NCBI RefSeq assembly: GCF_001625195.1
Contig: NC_054391.1
Location: 4,909,157-4,973,156, forward strand
Direction of reading: 5' to 3'
DNA: 64,000 nt
From: Drechmeria coniospora
Taxonomy: Eukaryota; Ascomycota; Sordariomycetes; Hypocreales; Ophiocordycipitaceae
In this document: positions 33,690-44,404 of the stretch, piece after piece
Position numbering within the stretch: position 1 is the stretch's first letter
Layout of the letters: each line of letters starts with the position of its first letter
The notes under the pieces: generated by a model
Seen by the model: only the letters and a program-made list of their open reading frames with translations
Told to the model about the DNA's origin: nothing
The model's database searches: none
Program-made: the position numbers and the translations under genes

Positions 33690-34247
33690 ATGATGGATTC
33701 CATGTCGGTGCCAGACCGGCCCAACTCGTCGATATCCCCCGTTCTCGAGGAGGAGGAGGAGGAGGACACGCCCGAGCTGCCGCTCACCATGTCGGCATCC
33801 ATCCTGCTGGCAGATCTGTCCCGCGACGCTTCCGCCGCCATCGCCAGCGTCGGCGGCTTCCCGCAGGAAAAGGTTGTGGTACGCTTCAAGCCTGTCGGCT
33901 CGGCACCACCCCTGCAGCAGGACTTGTGCAAGATTACAGCTGCGCGCAAGTTTGAAGAGGTCGTGCGGTACTTGAGGCGGAAGCTGCGGTGCAAAGACAC
34001 GGATAGCGTGTTTCTGTACGTGAACTCTGTCTTTGCACCATCACTGGATGAGGTGGTGGGCAATTTGCACCAGGTAGGCAACGAACCACTTGCTGCTGCT
34101 GGTGCCCTCGCTCGATTACCCGGCCCCTCATGTTTCGGGTCATGAACGAGGGGGGGGGATGCAAGATGCTGACGCCCATGACAGTGCTTCAAAAACGCCC
34201 AGGACCAGCTCGTGGTTGTATATTCGATGACGCCGGCCTTTGGATAG
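33690..34247 (+). CDS. ATG12: Ubiquitin-like autophagy protein Atg12
   Basis: Ubiquitin-like modifier that is joined to Atg5 and promotes Atg8 lipidation during autophagosome formation. Exons 33690-34073 and 34185-34247 give 148 residues. The N-terminal 50 residues are disordered with an acidic run ([13 protein letters not shown]). The ubiquitin fold covers about 60-148: [31 protein letters not shown] and [15 protein letters not shown]. The small second exon supplies the conserved C-terminus [20 protein letters not shown], ending in the conjugating Gly148. The 111-nt intron contains a run of nine G. The ATG two codons before MSVP is taken; MDSMSV (33693) is an alternative. Confidence 0.94.
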
Positions 34248-34456
34248 GCCATGGCCCGCTATAATCTGTCTTTTCTATTTCTGCTACCGTCTGTCTAACC
34301 GTTTGATGAGCCGATGAAGCGGACCTTCAAGGTGACTCAGTCCCAGTCCCCGTCTAAAATGGATGCGCTCGCTGAAATGCAACAGCCAAAATCACCTCTA
34401 CCATAAATCATCATCACGTGCATTTGCATGACCCGTCCATGTCCATCCGCCCATAA

Positions 34457-35603
34457 TCAGACGTCCTCGACGGCTTTCGAGAATGCTTCGAATTCCTCCC
34501 CAGATATGGGGTAGGTGTGCTCCGGCGCTGGGTACTGTCGGCTCTTGACCTCGTCACGGTACGCCTCGATGGCCCGCTTGGATTCGCTCCAGACGTCGCC
34601 GTAACGCTTGACGAACTTGGGAAGAAAACGGCCGGGTGGAAAATTGCCAACCATGTCGGTCTGGACCAAAACCTGACCGGAGCAGCCGGCGCCGGCGCCG
34701 ATGCCGATGGTCGGCACGGAAAGCTTCCTGGTGATCAGCGCGGCAACCTCGGCGGGCACGGCCTCCAAGACCATGGCGAAGCAGCCGGCTTCTTGGACCG
34801 CCAGCGCATCGCGGAGAATTTTGAGCGCGCTTTCGCTCGTCTTGCCTTGGACGCGGAAGCCGCCGAGGGCGTTCTGCCGCTGGGGGGTCAGGCCTACGTG
34901 TCCGAGGACGGGGATGCCGGCCGTGGTAATCTTGCGGATGGTCGGGGCCATCTCCTGGCCGCCCTCGAGCTTGATGGCTTGCATCCGACCCTCCTTGATG
35001 ACGCGGATGGCGGTGCCGAGGGCCTGCTCGGGCGAGATCTCGTACGATCCCATTGGTAGATCGCCGACCTGCAGACGTTCCCGGTCAGCATGCTTCGTCC
35101 ATTCAGCAGGTACCCCCGGTGGTGGGGTGAGCCATCGATCCATCGATCAATCTGCCGCGACGTACGGTAAAGGCACTTTGCGTCGCTCGTGCGACGGATC
35201 GGCAATGGAGCAGCATCTCCTCCAATGCAACCTCGCTCGTATCCACCATACCCAACGCTACCATGGCCAGACTGTCACCGACCAGGACAACCTCCATGCC
35301 GGCGTGGTCGGCGACGTGACCGCTCGGGAAGTCGTGGGCGGTCATGACCGTGATGGGATCCCCCTTCCTGTAGAGCGAATTCAAGGTGCCGAGCGTGACC
35401 TTCTTGCGCGGGTTGGATGGGGCGGCACCCATGGGGGAGTGAGAACTATTTCTCATCTGACATGTTGTCGGCATGGGCATGGACAGAGCACGGGCACGAG
35501 ATGTGAGCGCACTTGGCCGAGCATGGGCAATCCTCGACGCGGACCGCCGTGCGGAGAAGAGACCGGCCCGGCCGAGGGAGGAGCCGACAAGAGGAGAAGA
35601 CAT
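34457..35603 (-). CDS. panB: Ketopantoate hydroxymethyltransferase
   Basis: First committed enzyme of pantothenate (coenzyme A) synthesis: transfers a hydroxymethyl group from methylene-THF to 2-oxoisovalerate. Exons 35603-35166 and 35068-34457 give 349 residues. The first about 60 residues are basic and Ser/Ala/Arg-rich and look like a mitochondrial presequence. The TIM-barrel enzyme follows: KKVTLGTLNSLYRKGDPITVMTAHDFPSG, VVLVGDSLAMVALGM, AFTVGDLPMGSYE, IKLEGG, VLGHVGLTPQ and IGIGAGAGCSGQVLVQTDM. These include the Mg-binding Asp/Glu residues of the family. The 97-nt intron is GT-AG. Its 3' end faces the 3' end of ATG12 about 210 bp away. Confidence 0.92.
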
Positions 35604-37261
35604 GGTAGAGGCAGGCCGAGAAGGGCAGATACGGGTTGCTATTGGTCTTCTAGCGCTGTATTATGCTGTGTAACCTGATGCGTCGCGGCCGGTTCGTGTT
35701 GCGCCGTGGTGGCAGGCAGGCAGGCCTAGGGGCAAGCCAAGTATTGTAAGGAACGTGAGATGATATGCCCCGATAATGACTCGGACTCGCAGGCAGATCG
35801 AGCACGGACAGGACGGGCCAGACGGGGTTGGATGCAAGAAAGAACTGAGCAAAAAGTTTGACCGGCCGAGCCAGAAAAGTTTTATTGCTTGGAGGGAGGG
35901 AGGGAAGAAAAGTAGGGTAGGCGAATTTGAGCGGACGGATCGCTTATAAAGCCGGTCATGATGGTTTATACGATGTAGAATTGAGTCTCTCAGCGTTAGT
36001 CCCTGATGTTTTTTTTTCCGCACGTCCGCCATTCTGGAGGCTACTGCGCAGATGCGAGCACCTGGCCCCACCGGGAGGACGGCATCGGCGCTGGAACTGG
36101 CCGGCGTTACAGCGAAGGCTGGCGCTGTAACGGGCCAAGGCACACCAAGTACTTGTACAATACGGAGTACAGAGTGCAGTACGGAGTAATTACATGTTCA
36201 CGACTTTTGCACGCTACCCGGAAGTAACATGTACTGCATTAATTCGGTGCACTCATTGGCTGGTTGGTGTGCGGGGACCGATTGTGCCGAGGCATTATTC
36301 AAAGCTGTGGATGAGTCAGCAGGATCCGCGCCGAACTCAGCACTTAAGTACTTACGGAGTACTTGCGGAGTATACGGATACTTGTAATTACTCTTACATG
36401 TACAGTACATGCGTGGGTACGGAGTACAGGACGGAGTACATGTACAGAGTACTCCGTACGGAGCGGAGTATTACTCCGTACTCCTTACTCAGTAATTACT
36501 GTATTACTTACTTATTTGTACATCTCTAGGAACTCAGTTGTGCTATTGTACTTGGGGGTGTACTCCGTACTTGGTGGTAATACCCAGTGCTCCGTGCTCC
36601 AGACTCCGTACTGTACAAGTAATAAGGAGGTAATACACTGCAGATCTTGACAATACAGAGCATTGCCTATACTTGTAAGCAGTCATCGTACTGTACTTGT
36701 AAATATACACTACCCCTTAGGGCTACTAGAACGAGAACAGGAGCCAACCCCTTGCGTTGCTTATCTAGCCAAGTAAGTAAGTACAGCCGGAAGTCCGGAG
36801 TGCGTTGGGCGAAACCGGAGCATGCGGGGTGGCGAGAAGTACCAGTTACCTCCGCCATGAAGCGTAAAAGTCTGGCCTTACAAATCCTCCCAGCAACAAG
36901 TGCCCGCAGGTGATACAGGTGCACTGAGCAGACAGTACCTAACACTTGCGCGCGATCAGTGTGCAAGAGAGTGGTATTGCAAGTAGTTCTTGTATTGTAC
37001 TGTGGTATTGCTCCTCGTCGAGCATCCCGCTCCGGAAGGATGATCTATCTCGATACTTGCCGACTCGTTGCTGCCTGCAACGACGCGACGACCACGTGAC
37101 AGCGAATGCCCGCGGCCAGCGCACATCTCACCGAACCTCGGAGGAACACTTGCATGACCAATCATCTGCGTAATCTTGTAGGTATGCAAGGTACGTGCAA
37201 ACAGGAAAGGAGACGACGGCCTCCCGCGAGCTGCCACAGCCTTGACCGCAGCGGTTTCCAT
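35604..37261. other. Intergenic, panB promoter and GTAC-word desert 3
   Basis: No genes seen. A GTAC-word cluster spans 36145-36800 and contains the 12-bp palindrome CTCCGTACGGAG at 36452-36463. Poly-T at about 36010-36018. Confidence 0.6.
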
Positions 37262-37804
37262 CGATAATGGCCTTGTTTTGGTAGCGTTCGTATCATCGTC
37301 GCCAACAGCGCCATAGTCGCGAACATTGCGCCAGACCTAGCACTCGTTCAGCATCGAGAACGGCAAGCTAATCGTGGTCACTGTGTACCCTGTCGTCGGA
37401 AGGAGTATATGGAGAGGCTCCGTTTTGCTGCATGTTCTCCGTCCAGTAATCGCCTCGCTTGTGAAGCTAATCGGAAGAGGAGTGGGCAGTGGCATGGCAT
37501 TCTTGACGCTGACATTCGCGGTGACCTAGAGGGCCGCGCCGATAGTGGCATTGACGTTGGTTCCGCCGTGGGTAGACGCCTTGAGGAGGCCATCGTCCTG
37601 GATGAGCGTCGAGGAGCGAGTACCGCCCTCACGCAACTCGTACGTGTTACGACGCGAGCTTGCCAGCGGGCAAAGGTTGTGTTCTCGCGACTCGGCCTGG
37701 GCAACCTTGAGCAGGGCCTGCGCCTGGCTCGGTGTGGAATCGGCAGAGGCAGGCGTAGAGTTTGGGCCATGACTGGCCAGCACGGGCAGGCCTGAGACAT
37801 TCAT
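37262..37804 (-). pseudogene. Truncated, frameshifted GH55 beta-1,3-glucanase remnant
   Basis: Pieces of an N-terminal exo-beta-1,3-glucanase (GH55) sequence lie in the right order but in different frames. First, around 37526-37804, comes a segment like the pre-domain (SQAQALLKVAQAESREHN and SSRRNTYELREGG). Next, around 37400-37460, YWTENMQQNGASPYTPSDD resembles the YWxExIxHxGxSPY entry of GH55. Last, at 37285-37337, WRNVRDYGAVGDDDTN matches the first pectate-lyase-like repeat. At least two frame changes and a stop separate them, and the remaining 600 or more residues are absent. The fragment lies directly downstream of the F-box gene on the same strand. An unexplained open stretch (SEIHPQGDEHKRVATSWQNM) precedes it at 37800-37925. 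Family call by eye, moderate confidence. Confidence 0.5.
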
Positions 37805-37968
37805 AATGGCATCGTAGTCGCCATTCGATCGTCTCGACGTTCGGTCCCTCCTGGTTAAAGGTCATGTTCTGCCAGCTCGTCGCCACCCGTTTGTGCTCGT
37901 CTCCCTGCGGATGTATCTCGGACACAAACGGGCCGCACGAGGCGTATTCTAGCCCTGCCAGCTGCTGG

Positions 37969-39507
37969 CTATTGCAAGGCGGCTTTGCGTGCTTCGAGGG
38001 CGTCCCAGCTCACCAGGAGGTCCCCGCCGTCGAGGAACCCATTGTCCGGGAAGAGTTCCATGCTTGCGTACTCTGGGTAATACGCATCGCGATCGCCGAC
38101 ATCATCCAGGGAGAAGATGAGCAGCGAATCCATAAACTGGAGCCAGTTGTCGTTGATTTCCGCGCCCTCGTCCGGGTGAAAGAAATTGTCGTGGAAGGCG
38201 AGCTTCATGTGCCGCCGGAGAAAGTAAACAAAGAACTTGGCCTCTATGAAGGGCGGATATATGTCGGTATCCTCGATGGGATCCTGGTTGTCCATGCCCG
38301 CAAATCTTGCCGTAACCCACCAGCTGTCGTCCACTTCCGAGCCGACTCCGTCCGGCCGCTCCGTCTTGAACCTTGGTACGTCGTGGCCTTTCGGCGGCGT
38401 AATCGTCACCAGCCAGGAGCTAAATCTGCCCCAAGGCACGATGGGAACACACGTCGCAGGGTCTCGACACTCCTTCTCCTGGAAAGCGCTCAGCACGCCT
38501 ACCACGCAGCAGCATGCCCAGAGCAGGCGCATCAGCTCCAGGACGACGGCATGTGCGTCCGAATGGCTTCCTCCATCCACAAGCTGGACGGGACACGCTT
38601 CGCGCCCACCCCCCTCGCCGTCTTGCGGCTCCTGATGCTCTCTCTCGTGGCAGCTGCGGGCTCTTCCAGAGCAGGTTGCAAATCGCTGCGCCATGATGGC
38701 CTTGGCATGCACGTCACGACGAAGCTCTTTCAACAGCCACTCGCCGTAGACCCCAAATGCTGCTTCTTGCTCTTCCTCGGTCGTCTCGAACCGAAGGACG
38801 GGGAACGTGTCGAGAAAGTCTTCGTGCTTTTCCCCTGTAAACTCGGAGTAGGGCTTGAGCTTTAGATCCTCCCTGGCCCCGGCTTGCACCCACGGCTCTT
38901 TGTACACGCCGGCGAGGGCGGCGCCGGTAATGATGCTCCGGTAGATGGCCTTGTGCATGTTGACCCTCCACTCGGCCATTCGATCCGCCGGCTCAGGCGT
39001 GTCCAGGCCGTGGACGTCCTCGGGCAATGCGGATTTGCTACCGAGGTAAAAGCGCTTCTCGAGCGCGCCGGCCAGGAGGTGCAGCTGCCGAACGGCCAAC
39101 AGCTCGCTTGGGTCGACATGGCGACGCGTGCTGCTCAGCCCGGCCAGATCGATGTTCCTTGGGGGCCGCTTGGCGTGGCGTTCGGCATCCAGAACGACCT
39201 GGCTTGCGCGGTGCTGGACCCCATTCACAGAGGTTAGCTTGTGCAAGAGTTCATCGGCTCAAAGGGCGGTTCGGCGGAGACGAAGGAGGGAGATGACGCC
39301 TACCGCAATGAGTGCCTGCTCGGCGGCGGGTATCTCCGTTGCAGAGAGCCTCCAAGCTGTGCGTAGTCCAGCGTGGCGGCATTGCCATGCCTCCCACATG
39401 TGCCGGCACGTCAGGGCAAAGGAGAGGACATCTCGTGGCGTCGCGGCGTAAGAGAGTATCTGATGCAGCAGTTCGACGGGCGCGTGGGATAAGGAGGTCG
39501 ATACCAT
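37969..39507 (-). CDS. F-box protein
   Basis: Probable substrate receptor of an SCF ubiquitin ligase. Exons 39507-39304 and 39237-37969 give about 490 residues. The N-terminal F-box is MVSTSLSHAPVELLHQILSY followed by ATPRDVLSFALTCRHMWEAW, with the Pro/Leu spacing of the domain. The remainder has no recognised substrate-binding repeats. It includes an acidic/aromatic C-terminal part (WWVTARFAGMDNQDPIEDTDIYPPF, split here as two blocks in the protein, and IFSLDDVGDRDAYYPEYASMELF). The middle (about 290-340) is low-complexity and hydrophilic, and a cryptic intron there cannot be excluded. The 65-nt intron joins AEQALIA to LTSVNGVQHRAS in frame. The target is unknown. It resembles lineage-expanded fungal F-box families without close domain homology. 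Confidence 0.72.
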
Positions 39508-40331
39508 GGTCTTTGTCAGCTCTGCTGTGGGATGCACGGGGAAATGGGCGGTTCACTAAGAATACGTGCAGGTGGTGAAGTGTGAATGACAGAAAATCCA
39601 GTGTTTTGATGCAGGAAAGATGACAATGTCGGCCGAGCAGCAACAAAGGGTATAATCACGACGTCCGCTTTCGCACCTATTTTGCAAGAAAACAGGCACT
39701 GTGGGCATCTAGTGGTTAGCACCAACACCAAAACCAAAACCAACACCAACACCAACTGGCTAATTTCTGACTCATCTGACGATGGTTGATTGTTGGTGCT
39801 GTCTATCGAGCGCATCCATCCCCTGCAGACTTTTGCAACCAACAGGTGGCTTACGATATTGGAGGAAATTGAATAGTCAGATGGTTACAATATTGGGCCA
39901 ATGCAGAATCTTCAATTTAACCCTATAGCTAATTCACTGCAAGCAACTCGCTGCGTCAATCGACAATCGCACCGTCCCTTGGTGGCAGAATGGTCGGCGA
40001 ATGAGTCACTTGTAAATGCAGCTCAGGCAGTTGCTGCTACCCAGTGGCAAGTTGGGCCAGTTTCCGATTGAATTTTTAGTCGGTGCCAGCTCTGCCTGCT
40101 CGATTACCCCGAAGAACATGGCGTGACAACCATAGCCTATAGTACCGAACAGATGCTCTTGCGCAAGGTACTCGGTTCTTGCACTCGACGTGTATTTATC
40201 GATGCTTTATATGCCTTTCCACCACGCGGCGAGCAAGTACATGCCCACCGGAGTTGAGGAGCACAAGTGGACAGGTTGCTACCGAACCAACAGACCTATT
40301 ACAATTTACGATGCATCGCTTCAGCCTTGTT
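39508..40331. other. F-box promoter and 3' side of DUF3494 gene
   Basis: No gene seen. A short tandem array of ACCAAC/ACCAAA hexamers is at about 39719-39757. AT-richer than flanking exons. Confidence 0.55.
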
Positions 40332-41735
40332 TCAGAAGAAAGTAGCAGAAAGAACAAGAACGACGGCTAGAATGTCACACACACGCAGGCTGGCGGTGCT
40401 CGAAGCAGCTGCCGTCACGTCGCTTGGGTCTGGAGGTCCTATGCGTCGAGACGAATGCGGCCTCCCGTCGGCTGCTTGCCCCGTCTTCGACCCCAACGGG
40501 CCTCGGGAGGTGCAGGCCGGGCACCGCATTCCGATGGCCGTGCCCCGGTACGGCGGACTCGTGGCACACTCTTTGCAGGCGGGCGCATTTTGCAGAGTCG
40601 CTGTCGAGGTCGCTCGGAGCACTGTGGCGCCCGGTGATGTGATGTAAAACGTCTGGCCACATGACGTGATGACCGTTGGGGCCACGGGACACGTCACGGT
40701 AAAGGTGATTACCGTAGTGGCAACCACCCTGTCGCCTCGGCCGCCTCTGGTGGCAGGAGGGGTGGCTTTCGAGGCCGTCGTGCCTCCGGTGCAGCGAGTC
40801 TCGGCATCCGTCGTCGATGCGGTGGCCGTAGTGCTTGTCGTCGCAGCGACGGCACCTGTGCCGTCTGTGGATGCTGCACTTGTCGTCACATGCGCCGTCG
40901 TGGTATCCATACTTGTGGCATCCGTCGCCGGAGCATCTGCGGTAGCCGACGGATCCGCGGTCGTCGCGGCATCGCGAGCCGTCGTGCTTGTGGTTGTAGC
41001 CTCTGGAGGGGGGGGCGTAGCGGCATCCAAATTCGTTGCCGCCGTTGATGTTGTCGAAGGAGGCGGAACGCAGCGATGGATGGTATCGGAATCGAGCGAT
41101 ACTTGATCGTTGAGCGTGTATAGGCCGCCGTTAATCGTCCCGCCGGATCCTACATGGATGGAGCCGACGGACAGGAAAATGCCGCTCACGTCCACGCTTG
41201 TTCCCATCCTGACGACGCCTCCCACCTTCCAAAAGACGTTGCAGGAAGCACTGCCGTTCGCGAGCACAACTCGCGCATTGTTTCCAATGGCCAAGCTGTT
41301 CCTCATTTGAAAGACCCAAATCTTGTTCGGGTCGTCGGTGTGGAGGGTTAGGGTGCCGTTGAGGGAAGCATTTCCACTTTCTCCTATGAGGTACACGCCT
41401 GGGCCGTACGCCGTATTGCCCAGCTCCGTCGGCACCGTGGCGGTTGGTCGCAGACTGGAGGCTAGGATGAAGGCGACGACAAGATCGTCCTTGGCCTGGC
41501 CTGTTTTGGGACCTATTTTATAGATGGCTCCGTCATGGACGACGCCAGGAGGGAAGCCTTCGACAACATTGTTGGGAAAGATGCCAATATTTCCGTCGAC
41601 GGTCGTCGCGCCGGTGTTGGTAATGGCTGTGTTGCCGAGTATTGAAAAGAAAGATAGCGATTGTAGCTTGATCTGGGCGTTGATGATGGCAGCCAAGGCC
41701 AGCAAGGCAGCGGCAGCGGAGCGAACCGAGGTCAT
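40332..41735 (-). CDS. Secreted DUF3494 (ice-binding-like) protein with Thr-rich tail
   Basis: Single-exon protein of 467 residues. A signal peptide (MTSVRSAAAALLALAAIINA) is followed at about 20-220 by a DUF3494 domain: FFSILGNTAITNTGATTVDG, NIGIFPNN, GFPPGVVHDGAIYK, LGNTAYGPGVYLIGE, IWVFQMRNSLAIGNNARVVL and VDVSGIFLSVGSIHVGSGG. This beta-helical fold binds ice in cold-adapted microbes and also occurs in adhesins. After it comes a Thr/Ser/Ala/Pro-rich stalk (about 225-330) of mucin type, then a Cys-containing segment (VTCPVAPTVITSCGQTFYI) and a hydrophobic C-terminus (VCDILAVVLVLSATFF) that could be a GPI-attachment signal. The likely location is the cell surface. Ice binding is not implied by the domain alone. 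Confidence 0.82.
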   Translation of the reverse strand: MTSVRSAAAALLALAAIINAQIKLQSLSFFSILGNTAITNTGATTVDGNIGIFPNNVVEGFPPGVVHDGAIYKIGPKTGQAKDDLVVAFILASSLRPTATVPTELGNTAYGPGVYLIGESGNASLNGTLTLHTDDPNKIWVFQMRNSLAIGNNARVVLANGSASCNVFWKVGGVVRMGTSVDVSGIFLSVGSIHVGSGGTINGGLYTLNDQVSLDSDTIHRCVPPPSTTSTAATNLDAATPPPPEATTTSTTARDAATTADPSATADAPATDATSMDTTTAHVTTSAASTDGTGAVAATTSTTATASTTDAETRCTGGTTASKATPPATRGGRGDRVVATTVITFTVTCPVAPTVITSCGQTFYITSPGATVLRATSTATLQNAPACKECATSPPYRGTAIGMRCPACTSRGPLGSKTGQAADGRPHSSRRIGPPDPSDVTAAASSTASLRVCDILAVVLVLSATFF

Positions 41736-44404
41736 ATCTGGATGGAGGCGTCGGGCTCATCCTGGGAGCACCGGGATGGAAGCTTCGTGGGACAGATGGC
41801 TTGCTGGCTGCTGATGTATGAATGATATTCCACCCACTCCCTCCCATCCCCTCGCCAGCCCCTCGATGACTGCCAGCCGACAAGGACGGCTTCGTCTCGA
41901 CCTTGTGTGGCATCGATCGTCGCGCGACTGAGACCTGCCCCACCTCGCATGCCTCGCCTGGCCTGGCCGAGACAGAGGCAGCAAGGCAGCTCGAAATCTC
42001 CAACTTGCAGTGTTAGTAGTTCCTACCTGCACCTGCGCGTCATGAACTGAACCTACTTGTACACCTGCACCTGGGCATGTACGTGCGAGCACTGCACGTA
42101 CGTGTACATGTGTGAATATGTGCCGTGCCAGGGCACGCTTCGGCGGTCAGCATCCGGGCCAACCAGTGGTCGCGATGGAAAAGCCGGCACGTCAAGTACT
42201 CTGTATCCGTACACGTATTCTTCACTCACCACGACTCGATGCAAAGAAGTGCATGGGATGCTTTATTCGTTCGTACAAAGGTTCGGTGGCGGCATGGTGC
42301 AGTGCGGATACGAACGAACATGGTGTTCAAGGCACTTGGCACCCGCCAGCACGTCATGGCAGGAGCAAGGAAGTACGGAGTAATACTGTAATACTTGTAC
42401 CCGCACAAGTACGTCAGTCAAGTGTACGTACGTAAGCACAGTGATGCCGCTTGACCCGGGACGTGGATAAGCACTGTAAGTAAGTACGGAGTAATACCTA
42501 CAGGAGTAAGTAGGTGTATGTGAGTGGAATGCTCTATTCGCGAGCAGACTCCGTGCGCATTGTAATTCGTACATTTACGTACCATAATGATCTTGCCCTT
42601 GTCACTTGCTTCATATGGTTTGGCTGAGAGGTGGGAGTGCATCCGCTACCATTCATAGTATTTCCACCCGAGACGAAGAGAAGAGACATTGTCCTGCATC
42701 TCGCGATGCAAAGGCCCAGAATTCTTATGGGGAGGGTATTTGCCCTTACGCAGGTGGTGCTGGCAATTCCCAAGGCGGCCCAGACAATCGTTCAAATCCG
42801 GCATAAATAGCTACGGCTACAAGAAATGAAATAAAACTCTCGAGATTTGCTATACGTAGTACAGGACTGTGCTGATTTTGCTGTCTTGTCCTATGGCTCA
42901 ATTTTAACTCTGCAATTCGCTCTGCCGTTGGGTAATGTTCATGAACTCCTGCCAACCCCCCTTCCCCCCAGAGAGACGCTACGGAGTGCAGACGACACAG
43001 TGGTGTGGATTTTCCATTTCGGCACTGTTGAACGTGATGAAATGGATGCACCGTGTGGCGTCGAAGTTGGAGGGGGCAGGCGGTGGTCCGTTGAGAGTTG
43101 ATGTCGGACACTGTGGAGTGAAAATGTGAGCATGCAGGGAGCAGCATGAGATGTCCATGGTGGGAACCATCTACGAGGAGCGGCGGCATTTGCTGAGGAT
43201 GAAGGTTCTAATACGGAGTAGTATTAGTATTGTTCCGTTCAAGCCGTCTGCCTGTCGTGCGGGGAGGGGGGGGAGGAGGCGGCTAGGTATGGTGCACTAG
43301 GCATCATTGACTCATTGATGTTGTTCCTCCGACGCAGTGAGAATTAACGAGGTATATTATTAATGCTTTAAGGCAACCATAATAGTACGGAGCAGTGTGA
43401 AGGTTGACAGGTACTTGATTGCCTGCACTAATACTTGGTGCTACCTCGGTAGTGCCGTCGCTATTGCTCTTCGCTAGCATCTATTGGCAGGCAGTGCGGT
43501 TCAGGTATGCCCTTGCACGGACAAGTGTTGGAAGGGTACGCCGCGGTGGACAGTGGACGTTGCGACTACGGCGCTCTAGTCGAACCAGGAACTACTTAAG
43601 TACAACTAAGTACTGTACTTGCAGAGTAAGTACGGAGTATTAGTGCTGCAGTAGTTGTAAGTACTAACAACTGAACACTTATCATTGTCTGCAAAGTATG
43701 TTCAAGTTCCGTACAAGCGAGTACGACTACGGAGGCCCGGCGTACTTGCCCCGTGCATGTAGGTACTACTGTAGTACTCCGTGCAAGGCCCCGGGACATG
43801 TACTTGTACTTGCAGTACTGTACTCCGTACCTGTGCAGGTACTGTACTTGGGTGTGCACCATTGTTATAGCATGCGTCCAAGTACAGTGCGGTACCGCCC
43901 ACAACTCCATCCTTCTCCCCAGAACAGTTCCCCGTCCCCATACCCGCTTCTCGACTCCTCGCGCACTAAACGGGCAGTGCCATCCACTTATCCCTGTTGC
44001 AGTTGGCTCGCTTCCGATACCGACCGAGCTTTCCCCTCGTGACTGGACGCTTGGGCAGCCATCATCACCTCTGGGCCCCTCTCCGTCCCTCGTCACGATC
44101 CGCGACTCTCTCCCCCGACTGCTCCATGCATCTTCCAACGCCGCTCGAACCTCGACGAGTTCTGCTCTCCCCTATCCTTCCATCAACCGTCAACCTGCCG
44201 TCAGCCACCATCCGGATAAGCAGCCGATAAGCAGTCATCAACTCCTCTCGACGAACCCCTCCAACCGGATTGCTCACCTCTGACGCAACACCACCTCCGA
44301 GCCGAAGCAGTGACGTCGGTGCCCGATCCCGGACTGAGCGTCACCGCGTCACGTCACCGACATCGACACCGACGCCGACGTCGACGCCGTTGCGAACCGC
44401 CATC
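41736..44404. other. Intergenic, two GTAC-word patches and UBC8 upstream region
   Basis: No gene recognised. GTAC words cluster at 42050-42110, 42370-42500 and 43595-43870. A G-rich run (GGGGAGGGGGGGGAGG) lies at about 43261-43276. From 43880 to 44400 the plus strand is C/T-rich, consistent with the UBC8 leader. Confidence 0.55.

Noticed and set aside
39695..39740. A tRNA-like start (TCTAGTGGTTAGCACC) near 39708
   Set aside because: The A-box-like stretch runs into a hexamer repeat, with no anticodon arm, T arm or B box.
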